64,000 nucleotides of DNA, from assembly GCF_000020985.1 (NCBI RefSeq), contig NC_011296.1, forward strand, positions 1,939,804 through 2,003,803. The letters run 5' to 3'. How positions within the stretch are numbered: the first letter of the stretch is position 1; the number at the start of each line of letters is the position of its first letter. Positions 1 through 9,017 of the stretch are shown piece by piece. The notes below the pieces were generated by a model. It was not told where the DNA came from. It saw nothing but the letters and a program-made list of their open reading frames with translations, and searched no databases. The translations under genes and the position numbers were made by a program. The stretch is from Thermodesulfovibrio yellowstonii DSM 11347. Lineage in GTDB: Bacteria; Nitrospirota; Thermodesulfovibrionia; Thermodesulfovibrionales; Thermodesulfovibrionaceae.

Positions 1-1031
1 CTGCCCTGCTCAATAACAAAATCAATTTCCTGCCTGTCATGGGTTCTGTAAAAGAAAAGCTCAGCAGGTTTATCTGAATACTTTGTGGCCTTAAGAATTT
101 CAGAAAATACAAATGTCTCAAAAATTAAGCCTTTGTAGGGAGACTGCATGAGGTCTTCTTTTGTTGATACTCCAAGCAAATGAGATAATATGCCACTGTC
201 TGTGAAAAATAGTTTCCCTGTCTTGATTATTCGTTTGCTTATGTTTCTGCTGTAAGGTGCTAAAATGTAAATTTGATAGACCATTTTCAATAAATTAAGA
301 TAGTTCTCAAGGGTTTTAATTTCTAATTGAGCATCACGAGCAATATCTGATTTATTAAGCAAATTGGCAGACCTTGGCGCAAGCAAATTAAACATTTTTA
401 TAAACTTATCAAGATTTCTCAACTCTCCCAAGTCTCTAACATCTCTTTCAATGTATGTCCGTATATATGAACTAAACCATAAATATCTTCCAGTTACTGT
501 GTCTATCTTTTGAATCTCGGGATATCCACCCTTGATGACCTGTTCAATAATTAAATCAGTCTCTATTAATGGTAAAGTGAAATCTTTAAAATTGGCATTA
601 AAGAGTATTTCAATCACATTTTCCGTCTTTTTAGAAATCTCCTTACAACTTAAAGGAAAAAGCTCAATAATTGCCATTCTTCCTGCAAGCGTGTCCGATA
701 TGTCTTTAAATGCCAATATATTAGCAGAACCTGTTAACAGGTAACTCCCATTAATTCTGTTTTTATCTATGTCAAGCTTTATTGAATTTAAAAGTCTTGG
801 CAATTTTTGTATTTCGTCAATGACAACAGGTTTTTTTAGATTACTGACGAAAAGCGGAGGGTCTGCTAAAGCGGATTCATACACGGTTGTATCATCAAGG
901 GTTACATAGTTTTTAAACATAGACAGTGCAAGAGTTGATTTGCCAACCTGCCTTGCACCTGTAAGAAAAACAGCAGGAAAATACCTCATTGCAGTGGATA
1001 GCTTTGATGAAATAATCCTATGAAAAAGCAT
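1..1031 (-). CDS. AAA-family ATPase with DUF4143 C-terminus (3' end outside window)
   Basis: An open frame of about 343 codons runs off the left edge, so the C-terminus is missing. The start is ATG at 1031, with AGGGAG five bases upstream. Visible motifs are a Walker A (GARQVGKS, about residues 25-32), a Walker B-like VVIDEIQKLP near 70-79, a sensor-like LLTGSAN near 97, and a C-terminal DUF4143-type part with FFTDSGILSHLLG. This is the AAA_14/DUF4143 family of stand-alone ATPases, common in bacteria and archaea, whose function is mostly unknown. It lies 75 bp downstream of cas3 on the same strand but has its own promoter and palindrome, so it is probably not part of the cas operon. The family call is secure; the cellular role is not known. 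Confidence 0.85.
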   Translation of the reverse strand, partial: MLFHRIISSKLSTAMRYFPAVFLTGARQVGKSTLALSMFKNYVTLDDTTVYESALADPPLFVSNLKKPVVIDEIQKLPRLLNSIKLDIDKNRINGSYLLTGSANILAFKDISDTLAGRMAIIELFPLSCKEISKKTENVIEILFNANFKDFTLPLIETDLIIEQVIKGGYPEIQKIDTVTGRYLWFSSYIRTYIERDVRDLGELRNLDKFIKMFNLLAPRSANLLNKSDIARDAQLEIKTLENYLNLLKMVYQIYILAPYSRNISKRIIKTGKLFFTDSGILSHLLGVSTKEDLMQSPYKGLIFETFVFSEILKATKYSDKPAELFFYRTHDRQEIDFVIEQG

Positions 1032-1046
1032 TCATACTCCCTAATA

Positions 1047-1085
1047 TTTTGGTAATATATTACCAAAAATTACAGATTTTTGCAA
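1047..1085 (-). promoter_or_regulatory. Promoter with perfect 22-bp palindromic operator-like site
   Basis: On the minus strand a TTGCAA -35 (1080-1085), a 17-nt spacer and a TAATAT -10 (1057-1062) precede the ATPase gene. A perfect palindrome covers 1047-1068; its half is TTTTGGTAATA followed by the exact reverse complement. The -10 lies inside it, so a bound dimer would block RNA polymerase. The palindrome and promoter spacing are directly visible; repressor binding is inferred. Confidence 0.6.
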
Positions 1086-1105
1086 AACTGATTCAATTCT
1101 AATAT

Positions 1106-3292
1106 TTAGTCTATAAGTACTCCTTCTCCAGCTGTATCCTTTAATTGTAAACCTTTCTCATAAGAGTAGGTAACTTCGTTCATTATCATTATATTGTTTC
1201 TTTTGCAATATTCAGAATCAGGCACAGGGGTTAAATTTTTGAAATTTCCAAATATCTGAAGAGGAATTATAAAATCTTTTATCTTAGCTTTAGCCTTAAT
1301 ACGTTGCATTTTTTCTGTATCTTTATTGTCTATAAGTTCTATCAAATTCCTTATTTCCTTCTCATTTTCTTCATAAACAAGACGAGGAATAACGCAATAA
1401 TTGAAAGCTATGTTTCTAAAAAAGGCTTCAGCTTCGGTCTTTGATTGAGCCTTAAAACCTAATTCAAGCAATTCTTTATTTCGCTTGTATTTTTCATAAT
1501 ATTTTGTCTTCTCAATATCTTTAAAAATTGTGAATATCGCATCTTGCTTATCTCTCTCATCCATGATTTTATTCTTGTAATTATTAAAAATTAGAGAATA
1601 AGTTCTGTCAAGAAGTTCTTTATCATAAATCCTATTGTCTTCAGCTTTAAAAATGTGAATATTGGGCTTATTATCTGTATATTCTCTTTTTCTCCAGCAT
1701 CTTCCAAATCTCTGTAAAAGACTATCTATGGGGGAGCATTCTGTAAACAATGCATCAAAATCTAAATCAAGGCTCGCTTCTACCACCTGAGTAGCTATCC
1801 AGATTACAGGTGGATGTTTAGGGTTATTGACAGCCATTATTCCGTGGTCTCTGCTTTCTTTATTTTTTCTATCTTTCAGTATGTATCTTGAGTGTAGCAG
1901 TGATGGATTAAAATTTTTTAGCATATCATACATTTGCTGTGCTTTTTTTACAGTGTTACAGACAATCAGTATTTTTTTGCCTGATTTGAAGTTTTTATCA
2001 ATCATCTTCAATGACCGTTCGCTGTCAATTGGTTCATCATAAACGGTAATAAAATGTCGCTTATTTGGCAACAATACAGGCTCAGGAAATTCCACATTCT
2101 GCAACTCCTTTAATTCTTCTTTAATAAAAGGTGGGAGTGTTGCTGTCATAATAAGAAATTTACTACCAAGCCTATGAACTTCCTTTAGAAAAACCATTAT
2201 TGCCGCAATAGAGTCTGGAGAAAAGCTCTGTATCTCATCAAGCACAATCTTTGAATAGGAAGCAGTAAGATATGTCATTTCAAATCCATTATATTTGAAA
2301 ACTGATGTTACAAGTTGGTCAGCAGTTGCTACAGTCAGGGGAGTAGAAAGTTTTCTTGCAGTTTCAATTCTTTCAACATATCTTTCCTCTGTATCATCAT
2401 CCTCAATTATATTACTAATTTCACCATGTAATAGAGATACATTCTCACCGAATATATCTTTAAATCTTCTATACATTTCATTAACCGCAGTTCTAATGCC
2501 CAAAAGATAAAATGCCTTTTGTCCATTTATCCAGTTCATTGAATATTCGGTTTTTCCCGTACCTGTGGAAGCTACAAGAACTACGCTCTTATCTGATAGT
2601 CTTTTTGCCTCATTTTGAAAAGGTTTAAGATGCCATCCTTTTTTAGATAACCAATTATTGAAATCTTTTTCATAATTGCCTGAATAGTGACTTTCAGGCT
2701 CAATATTAGCAGAAGCAGTATAATCACATTTATGCAGTATGCCTTTAAGAAAAACAAGCAGTTCAAAATAATTCTTAAAATTTTTTTGTGAATCAATTTT
2801 CTGTTTTATATCTTTAAATATGTCATAGTCAAAATTTAAAGAATGGTTTATCCCTAATAATCCTTTATTTTTTTCAAGATCATGACAAATAGTTTTCTCT
2901 AAGGCTTTCTTATCAAAAGGCTTTGTCCTTGTATGATGAAATGCGATGCAGTATTGAACAAGGTCAGCAAAATGGATGGTATCAGTACTCAAAGTATGAA
3001 AATATCTTTTGTCTTCTCTTGAGAGGAAGGCTAAGGATAACCATTCATGAGGTATTTCATCAATATCTTTTAGTTCTGGTATTATTACTTTTTTAGATAA
3101 TCCAAGCTTATTCTGAAATTTATGATTTAACTTGCCAAGGTCATGATAATAAATAATTTTTTTGATTACTTCATCATATTTTTTGATTTTTTCTGGATCA
3201 AGAAATGGTTTTATTCTCTCATAATTTTCAAATATTTTTTTGTTGTGTTCTTCAATAGTTTCAGGAGGATTTGATTTAGCAAATACAGGCAT
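1106..3292 (-). CDS. cas3: CRISPR-associated helicase/nuclease Cas3 (HD + DExD/H helicase)
   Basis: 728 residues. This is the signature nuclease-helicase of type I CRISPR systems, which is recruited by Cascade to unwind and degrade target DNA. The N-terminal HD nuclease shows H50-D51 in YYHDLGK and further histidines (H82, H119-H120). The SF2 helicase shows Walker A (ASTGTGKT, 241-248), DEIQ at 352-355, MTATLPP, and C-terminal motifs ATQVVEASLDLD and QRFGRCWR. HD and helicase are in one chain, as in most I-B systems. It is the last gene of the cas6-cas8-cas7-cas5-cas3 operon, 2 bp after cas5. All visible catalytic motifs are intact, so the enzyme is probably functional. Confidence 0.95.
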   Translation of the reverse strand: MPVFAKSNPPETIEEHNKKIFENYERIKPFLDPEKIKKYDEVIKKIIYYHDLGKLNHKFQNKLGLSKKVIIPELKDIDEIPHEWLSLAFLSREDKRYFHTLSTDTIHFADLVQYCIAFHHTRTKPFDKKALEKTICHDLEKNKGLLGINHSLNFDYDIFKDIKQKIDSQKNFKNYFELLVFLKGILHKCDYTASANIEPESHYSGNYEKDFNNWLSKKGWHLKPFQNEAKRLSDKSVVLVASTGTGKTEYSMNWINGQKAFYLLGIRTAVNEMYRRFKDIFGENVSLLHGEISNIIEDDDTEERYVERIETARKLSTPLTVATADQLVTSVFKYNGFEMTYLTASYSKIVLDEIQSFSPDSIAAIMVFLKEVHRLGSKFLIMTATLPPFIKEELKELQNVEFPEPVLLPNKRHFITVYDEPIDSERSLKMIDKNFKSGKKILIVCNTVKKAQQMYDMLKNFNPSLLHSRYILKDRKNKESRDHGIMAVNNPKHPPVIWIATQVVEASLDLDFDALFTECSPIDSLLQRFGRCWRKREYTDNKPNIHIFKAEDNRIYDKELLDRTYSLIFNNYKNKIMDERDKQDAIFTIFKDIEKTKYYEKYKRNKELLELGFKAQSKTEAEAFFRNIAFNYCVIPRLVYEENEKEIRNLIELIDNKDTEKMQRIKAKAKIKDFIIPLQIFGNFKNLTPVPDSEYCKRNNIMIMNEVTYSYEKGLQLKDTAGEGVLID

Positions 3293-3294
3293 TT

Positions 3295-4014
3295 TTATAT
3301 TGACAAAAAACTTACTATATACCTATCACTGTCAACATTAATTTCTGAATATTGAATTTTATTGCCCTTTGCAATGTAGATTGCGTTAACATACCTAAAA
3401 ATTCTTTTATCTGTGAATGAATTTACAGGCTCATAATAAAAAGGCAATCTATAACATGTCCCCTCCAATTGCTCTTTTTTACAAAGCTCAGGTGCAAGAT
3501 ATATATTGTATGGAAGCCTGTATTCATCACTGAATGATAAAATGTCAACAAGACTTGTATCTTCAAAATCCACTCTTGCAATATCTTCATTTCTGCCGAG
3601 AATAACAGTTTTCTGCTTTAATGCCTCAAGAAGTTTGTCATTCAACCCTTCATCATCAAAGGATATATGAAGAATAAGTTCCATATCAACTATTTCGTCA
3701 ACAAACATTATGCCTTGGTTTAATACCCTTTGCCCGCCAGCATAAATCCGTGGGCGAGGGTCTATAAATTCCCTTTTTTTATCATCTCTGACTCTATCAA
3801 ATTTGTATACCTTCTGCATATTTGTTACTACAGAGGCATAGTTACCCTGTATGGATATTTTTAGATTGTGGTATTTGTTTAGGTTTAAAAGACTATGAGC
3901 CATACCTTTTACCATTGAAGGAGTTGGAAGTGGATAAGTCTGCACATAGCCATAGCTCAACTCCTTTCTGTAATTAACCATATTCTGATAGAGTTTGATT
4001 CTAACAGCTTTCAT
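3295..4014 (-). CDS. cas5: CRISPR Cascade subunit Cas5 (type I-B, Cas5t-like)
   Basis: 239 residues. Cas5 binds the 5' handle of crRNA and caps the Cas7 backbone in Cascade. The N-terminus (MKAVRIKLYQNMVNYRKE, then PTPSMVKGMAHSLL) has the RAMP-fold start and the conserved segment of the Cas5 N-terminal domain, as in Cas5t of Tneap-type systems. Its start overlaps the cas7 stop by 4 bp, which implies translational coupling. Subtype assignment rests mainly on the neighbours, especially the CXXC-CXXC Cas8 and DevR-like Cas7. Confidence 0.88.
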   Translation of the reverse strand: MKAVRIKLYQNMVNYRKELSYGYVQTYPLPTPSMVKGMAHSLLNLNKYHNLKISIQGNYASVVTNMQKVYKFDRVRDDKKREFIDPRPRIYAGGQRVLNQGIMFVDEIVDMELILHISFDDEGLNDKLLEALKQKTVILGRNEDIARVDFEDTSLVDILSFSDEYRLPYNIYLAPELCKKEQLEGTCYRLPFYYEPVNSFTDKRIFRYVNAIYIAKGNKIQYSEINVDSDRYIVSFLSI

Positions 4015-4910
4015 TTCAAGCCATTATAAAAATTATCAATTTTTTCATTAAGTTTAGTGAAAAAATCTTCTATTGGAAACTTATCTTTAATGTCTATGTC
4101 ATCTATATTTGAAAATTCTCCATCAATATAACCTAACATACTCTGTTGTCCAACAGTATTTTCAAAGGTTTTAATAGCAAGAGTGCTGTTTATTAATTTT
4201 TCATTAAGCATAATCTTATCTTTGGTAAAAGAAAGCTTTATTCTGTTGTAAAAGAATGGATTACCAACATCATATAATCCACCTATTACAAATAAAGGAG
4301 AAAGGTTTTCTCTTTTACCTCTTATGTCTCTGTTAAGTAGCTTAATAACATTCAACAGACATTTTACTCTATTTGATCTCTCTGTATTATCAAGAACAAT
4401 TTCATATATAGGATCAACACCTATCTCCTCAAGATTGCAGGTTAAAGTGTAACAATAATATGAACGATGAATTTCAGCCTGAAAAATGTCATTACCTACA
4501 TTGTTTGGAATTCTATCTGCAAGTCCTTTATTGGTTGCAAATTCAAGTTCATTATAGAATGGTTCAAGGCTTACAGCATCGGTGAGTCTCACTACAGCTT
4601 TTCTAATCTTGTTAGAAGTTGTAGTTTTCATATAACCAAAGAAATCTATCTCGGGAAAATCTTTGATAGTAGCATGTTCGGCAAATTGGATAACACCAGC
4701 TTGCCTATCAACATCAGTAAGTCTATAACCGCAAAGCTCATTAAGCATTCTCACAACGTCATATCTCAGCGCCTGCCTGCTTATGTAAGAATAGTTTTTC
4801 CCCTCAGTAGTAACTTTTTTTAGTGTAAGAATATTCCCAACACCCTCGCCATAGTTTAAATTTGATGCTTTAAAGATTACTGCCAGATGTAAATATTTTT
4901 GGGCTATCAT
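4011..4910 (-). CDS. cas7: CRISPR Cascade backbone subunit Cas7 (Cst2/DevR family)
   Basis: 299 residues. Cas7 polymerises along the crRNA spacer and forms the Cascade backbone. The N-terminus (YLHLAVIFKASNLNYGEG) and the SRQALRYD segment near residue 45 are typical of the Cst2/DevR family of type I-B. The gene sits 2 bp after cas8 and overlaps cas5 by 4 bp, the usual cas8-cas7-cas5-cas3 order. The length is normal for the family. Confidence 0.9.
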   Translation of the reverse strand: MIAQKYLHLAVIFKASNLNYGEGVGNILTLKKVTTEGKNYSYISRQALRYDVVRMLNELCGYRLTDVDRQAGVIQFAEHATIKDFPEIDFFGYMKTTTSNKIRKAVVRLTDAVSLEPFYNELEFATNKGLADRIPNNVGNDIFQAEIHRSYYCYTLTCNLEEIGVDPIYEIVLDNTERSNRVKCLLNVIKLLNRDIRGKRENLSPLFVIGGLYDVGNPFFYNRIKLSFTKDKIMLNEKLINSTLAIKTFENTVGQQSMLGYIDGEFSNIDDIDIKDKFPIEDFFTKLNEKIDNFYNGLK

Positions 4911-4912
4911 AA

Positions 4913-6577
4913 TTACTCCTCCTCTATATCATTTGTTCCAGTATTATTCTCTATGCCACTTTTACTAATTAAACCACTAACAAATGAGTAACCAAACTGC
5001 AAGAAATAATCATCATCAAGCATTTCATCCTTACCAAAACGATTTGGTTGATTATGAGACATTACTATCCTCAGATACTTGTCAAGAAATTTTTCTCTGT
5101 CACCTATTTTTAAGTCATTCAAAAAACCATAAACTAATCCGTTAATCTGATTTTCTTTACCCTTTTTTATAAGTTCATTGCGAAGGCTAAGTCCACTAAG
5201 GTAGCCTTTGTTAATTATTTTTTGACTTTTCTCCATGCTTTCACCTCTTACCCATTGGATATATTTAATTACAAAATTCATAACTTTATTCAAGTTATAT
5301 TTAGTTGAGTAATTATCAGTGTCTAAATAGTATGCAAAATATCTGTAGAGAGTTGAGTAATCAATCTGATAACTAATGGCAAGTTTCAAAAGTTCCTCTT
5401 CAATACTACAGTAATTTTTATTTAGGACATAATAACCTTTCGGAACACTTTCATTTTTAAACTGCAAATCAAGAAACATAGCTATATCAGGGCTAATATT
5501 GTAGTTGTAAATATTGTATCCTTTAGTCCCTTGACCTGCAAGAATGGGATTGTCAGCAATTTCAATAAAATTAATATTTTCTGAGATACGATTTATCTGT
5601 TTCTTTGTTATATAATCCACTATTTGCTTTATCATTACATAGAGAAGATTGCTGTTTTCTTCAATGTTGTCAATTAAAAGATTAAATGTTTTAACTATTT
5701 CATAAAGTGTTTTTAAATTTGTGTTCTCATTGGGGAAATAAAAATAATTCAGATATTCTCCTTCGGCTATTTTTAAAACATAAGCAAAGGAGGCAAAAGC
5801 GCAACTGTAAATAATAGCACATAAAGGACATATTTGAAGTTTTGAAACCTTAAATCCCCATATCCAGTTTGAGTTATCTTTGTTGAATCCAATGATATTA
5901 GATACAGCATTGTTAAATTCGTATTCTGCCTTTTTTTCTTGACAGGATGGACATAGTTCATTATTCTTTAATTTCTTTGAGTATTTCATAGCTTTTATCC
6001 TGCTTACATATTCTGAAACATTTTCATGAGAACATACACCTTTCAATTTCTGATTGATAAAAATTTGTATTGACTCCTTGCCTTCAGGGGTTTTGTTTAG
6101 AATCTCAAAAATTTGATTTTTAGAGAGATTTTTTAACTTAGACTGAGCTTTTTCAAGATTGTCTATAAAATCTTCAGCGGACTTATACTCCCAAACCGGT
6201 ATATTCAATAATTTCAAAAAATCCTTATATGGGGGTTTTTCAATCTCTTCAAGTTTTTTTCTTATCTGTTCAGGTTTGATTTTTGTCTTTTTTTCAGTTA
6301 AATCTTTTTGAGCTTTTTGTAAACGCTGAAGATAAGCATTAACATTAAAAAATTTCAAAAAAGCATATTTGCTAAATTTCTCCTCAAAACCTTCAAAAAT
6401 TTCATCACTAAATTCAATATAATTCTCACCAATTGTTAGATATGGAATACTATCTAATTCCTTCCCATCTGTGATTATATTAAGAAATCCTACTATCCCA
6501 GCATTGAAATACCAATCTCTCATGTAGATTTTATGTTTAACTGTTGATGGATAGAGTTTTATACTATCATTCACCAT
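4913..6577 (-). CDS. cas8: CRISPR Cascade large subunit Cas8 (Cst1-type, CXXC-CXXC)
   Basis: 554 residues. Cas8 is the large subunit that recognises the PAM in type I effector complexes. Two zinc-knuckle-like pairs are visible, CPSC near residue 214 and CPLC about 40 residues later, which match the CXXC-CXXC Cst1 family of Tneap-type I-B systems. A lysine-rich helical stretch lies around residues 85-165. In I-B systems the small subunit Cas11b is often made from an internal start inside cas8; no separate cas11 is present here, so that is plausible. The gene is the second established cas gene, 156 bp after cas6. Confidence 0.88.
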   Translation of the reverse strand: MVNDSIKLYPSTVKHKIYMRDWYFNAGIVGFLNIITDGKELDSIPYLTIGENYIEFSDEIFEGFEEKFSKYAFLKFFNVNAYLQRLQKAQKDLTEKKTKIKPEQIRKKLEEIEKPPYKDFLKLLNIPVWEYKSAEDFIDNLEKAQSKLKNLSKNQIFEILNKTPEGKESIQIFINQKLKGVCSHENVSEYVSRIKAMKYSKKLKNNELCPSCQEKKAEYEFNNAVSNIIGFNKDNSNWIWGFKVSKLQICPLCAIIYSCAFASFAYVLKIAEGEYLNYFYFPNENTNLKTLYEIVKTFNLLIDNIEENSNLLYVMIKQIVDYITKKQINRISENINFIEIADNPILAGQGTKGYNIYNYNISPDIAMFLDLQFKNESVPKGYYVLNKNYCSIEEELLKLAISYQIDYSTLYRYFAYYLDTDNYSTKYNLNKVMNFVIKYIQWVRGESMEKSQKIINKGYLSGLSLRNELIKKGKENQINGLVYGFLNDLKIGDREKFLDKYLRIVMSHNQPNRFGKDEMLDDDYFLQFGYSFVSGLISKSGIENNTGTNDIEEE

Positions 6578-6585
6578 GCCTACAC

Positions 6586-6732
6586 CTAATAAATTAATCT
6601 GTTAATAATTCTTTTAATGTTATTAACATAGACACTTCTATATAAATTCTCTTTAGCTTTCTTGTATAGTATATTCTCCAAAATTTTAATGACAGCCTTA
6701 TAGGGCATCGTTTGTCCGTTTTTTTCTAACAC
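6586..6732 (-). CDS. Possible small protein between cas6 and cas8 (48 aa)
   Basis: The 156 bp between the cas6 stop and the cas8 start contain an uninterrupted frame beginning with GTG at 6732, one base after the cas6 TAA. An AGAGGTG Shine-Dalgarno-like motif lies inside the end of cas6, seven bases upstream of the GTG. The predicted product is 48 residues, lysine-rich and helical in character (for example KAVIKILENILYKKAKENL). An internal ATG at 6708 would give 40 residues. I recognise no family. It may be a coupled small gene or a chance open frame; codon content resembles the neighbours. Confidence 0.35.
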   Translation of the reverse strand: MLEKNGQTMPYKAVIKILENILYKKAKENLYRSVYVNNIKRIINRLIY

Positions 6733-6733
6733 C

Positions 6734-7522
6734 TTAACACACCTCTACCATGCCAAAGCCCTGTCCTGTCCTTAAGCCAATCCCTATCTGATAAAGCAAT
6801 CTTAAATCCTCAGGGTCTCCGCTCAGTCTGAAAGAGCCTTCAAAACAGGTTAGCGTCATGTAGGGTTTACCAGTCTTTTCTCTAAAGCCTTTCAATGTAT
6901 GTTTAACCACCTGTTTTTTAAGACTCAAAGGCTCAAATTCAAGTGCTCTCTTCAGTCCGTATCCTCTTATGTCCTTGAAAATTCTATCATGTATTGCATT
7001 AAACTCAATATTAAAGTCCTCCACATTATCAGAGGGCAAAATTGGTTTTCCATCTTTGGTTTCAATCAAAGCTGGACAGAGTGTTTTAAAAGTAACGCTA
7101 TCATTTTCAATTTTTTTCTCATTAAGCATAAATATCCTTTTTAGCATGAATGTTAGCTCATCACTAAATTGAAAGGATTTATTCTCAAGAAGTCCATTAT
7201 AAAGATTAACCATAAACTCATAATCAGAAGAACTAACTATGAGAGATACATAGCCTGTGTCTAAAAAATAAAAAACCGTATCTTCTATCTCAAAATCTTT
7301 GTCTATGATTATTTTTTCTTTTTTAGTCTGTCTTGATGCAGGTATGGTTACACAGAAGCAAAATGGCTTTACCACTTTAGTTATTTCTTGGCTTTTATCT
7401 GGATAAAGTTTTTCTTTATAAGCACTATCAGATTTTTCCAGAGAATCTTTTATCAGAGACATAAATCTGTTTCTATAAAGTATGGGAAGTTTGGGGGCAT
7501 AAAAAATAACTTTAATTCTCAT
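6734..7522 (-). CDS. cas6: CRISPR RNA endoribonuclease Cas6
   Basis: 262 residues. Cas6 cleaves the precursor crRNA within the repeats to release single crRNAs. The protein has the RAMP-type N-terminus (MRIKVIFYAPKLPILYRNRF) and the C-terminal glycine-rich loop GIGLRTGQGFGMVEV that is diagnostic of Cas6. The start is ATG at 7522 with GAGG upstream. It is the first gene of the cas operon, divergent from trkA. The array it would process is not in this window. Confidence 0.92.
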   Translation of the reverse strand: MRIKVIFYAPKLPILYRNRFMSLIKDSLEKSDSAYKEKLYPDKSQEITKVVKPFCFCVTIPASRQTKKEKIIIDKDFEIEDTVFYFLDTGYVSLIVSSSDYEFMVNLYNGLLENKSFQFSDELTFMLKRIFMLNEKKIENDSVTFKTLCPALIETKDGKPILPSDNVEDFNIEFNAIHDRIFKDIRGYGLKRALEFEPLSLKKQVVKHTLKGFREKTGKPYMTLTCFEGSFRLSGDPEDLRLLYQIGIGLRTGQGFGMVEVC

Positions 7523-7539
7523 CTCAAAACCTCACACTC

Positions 7540-7568
7540 ATTATATCAAAAAATTTTATCTGATACAA
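7540..7568 (-). promoter_or_regulatory. Promoter of the cas operon
   Basis: On the minus strand a TTGTAT -35 (7563-7568), a 17-nt spacer and a perfect TATAAT -10 (7540-7545) precede cas6. This predicts a short leader of about 11 nt carrying GAGG before the start codon. The fit to the housekeeping sigma-70 pattern is good. Confidence 0.65.
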
Positions 7569-7620
7569 TCATACGCCTTTCATCAAAAATAATCTATCTG
7601 AAACAGGATTGTTTCTTAAA

Positions 7621-7650
7621 TTGCTCATTTTTAATCTTTAATGATATAAT
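7621..7650 (+). promoter_or_regulatory. Promoter of trkA-trkH
   Basis: A TTGCTC -35 (7621-7626), an 18-nt spacer and a perfect TATAAT -10 (7645-7650) precede trkA. The ribosome-binding site AAAGGAG (7665-7671) lies five bases before the ATG. The -35 box is weak, so activity may depend mainly on the -10. Confidence 0.6.
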
Positions 7651-7676
7651 TTTTTCACAATTTCAAAGGAGTAACG

Positions 7677-9017
7677 ATGAGAGTAATAATTGTTGGTGCT
7701 GGTGAGGTCGGATATCAAATTGCAAAGTTTCTTACCTATGAAGGGGTTGATGTTGTAATTATTGATAGAGATGGGAGCAAGCTTAGAAGAATTTCAGAAG
7801 AGCTTGATATTGCTACAATAGAGGCAGAAGGAAGCGACCCTTCCGCTTTTAAAGAAGCAGGTGCAGATAACGCCGACCTTTTACTTGCAGTAACAAACAG
7901 TGATGAAACGAATATGATTGCCTGCCTTCTTGGCAAGGCAATGTTCAATATAAAGCGAAAAATTGCAAGGATACGAAATCCCGACTACTTTTTTAATAAA
8001 GAACTGCTTGGTAAAGCCAATCTTGATATTGACCCTGCTATTAATCCTGAACTTGAAGCTGCAGAAGCGGTATCAAGGCTTATTGAAAGCCCTTTTGCGA
8101 GTGAAATAATAGAATTTGAAAAGGGAAAGATAAAGGTTATAGGGTTTAAAATTCCTCAAGATAGTCCAATTACAGGAAAAAAATTAAAATCTATCAAAAC
8201 ATTTTTAAAAAAGGATTTTATCATAGGAATAATAGAAAGGGATGAAAATGTTATAGTGCCTTCTGGAGAAGATATTTTAAATGAAGGGAATATAGTTTAC
8301 ATACCTGTAAGAAAAGAAGAAGTTGAGGAGGTTGCTCAAAGTCTTGGAGTACCTGCGAAACCTGCAAAAAAGATTATGATTCTTGGTGGAGGAAGAATTG
8401 GATACTATATAGCAAGCAAAATGGAAAACAGGGCAGATATTAAAATAATAGAAAAGGACCCTGAAAGATGTAAATTTTTAAGCAAACATCTTGGTAAATC
8501 ATTGGTTCTTCATGGAGATGGAGCAGATAAGCAGCTTCTGTTAGAAGAAAATATAAGCAATATGGATACATATATTGCATGTTCTAACAATGATGAACTA
8601 AATATCATGGCATCTTTACTTGCAAAAAAACTCGGAGCAAAAAAAGTTATAGCTCTTGTAAATAGAACAGACTACGTGCCTCTTGCACACAACCTGGGAA
8701 TTCAATCTGTTTTAAGTCCAAGATTAATTACAGCAGGCATTATTCTCAGATATGTAAGAAAGGGAGAAGTATTATCTCTTACAGCTATTGCCGAAAATAA
8801 GGCTGAAATAATAGAAGTGGTTGTTAATAAAACTTCATCTCTAATAGGAAAAACATTGAAAGAAGGAATTTTTCCAAAAAATTCTATACTTGGAGCAATC
8901 ATCAGAGATGACCGTATCATAATCCCTTCAGGTGAAGATTTTATAAAAGAAAAAGATAAATTAATTATCTTTGCCCTTAAAGATTCAATAAAGGAAGTTG
9001 AAAAACTTCTCACATGA
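7677..9017 (+). CDS. trkA: Trk potassium uptake regulatory subunit TrkA
   Basis: 446 residues. TrkA is the cytoplasmic nucleotide-binding gating ring of the TrkH potassium channel. It has the duplicated layout of the full-length family: an RCK-N Rossmann domain (GAGEVGY at 7-13), an RCK-C domain ending near 220, a second RCK-N (GGGRIGYY near 235-242) and a second RCK-C. The acidic end of the first beta-alpha-beta unit (VVIIDRD) fits NAD(H) binding. The gene overlaps trkH by 4 bp, so the two subunits are translationally coupled. Confidence 0.95.
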   Translation: MRVIIVGAGEVGYQIAKFLTYEGVDVVIIDRDGSKLRRISEELDIATIEAEGSDPSAFKEAGADNADLLLAVTNSDETNMIACLLGKAMFNIKRKIARIRNPDYFFNKELLGKANLDIDPAINPELEAAEAVSRLIESPFASEIIEFEKGKIKVIGFKIPQDSPITGKKLKSIKTFLKKDFIIGIIERDENVIVPSGEDILNEGNIVYIPVRKEEVEEVAQSLGVPAKPAKKIMILGGGRIGYYIASKMENRADIKIIEKDPERCKFLSKHLGKSLVLHGDGADKQLLLEENISNMDTYIACSNNDELNIMASLLAKKLGAKKVIALVNRTDYVPLAHNLGIQSVLSPRLITAGIILRYVRKGEVLSLTAIAENKAEIIEVVVNKTSSLIGKTLKEGIFPKNSILGAIIRDDRIIIPSGEDFIKEKDKLIIFALKDSIKEVEKLLT

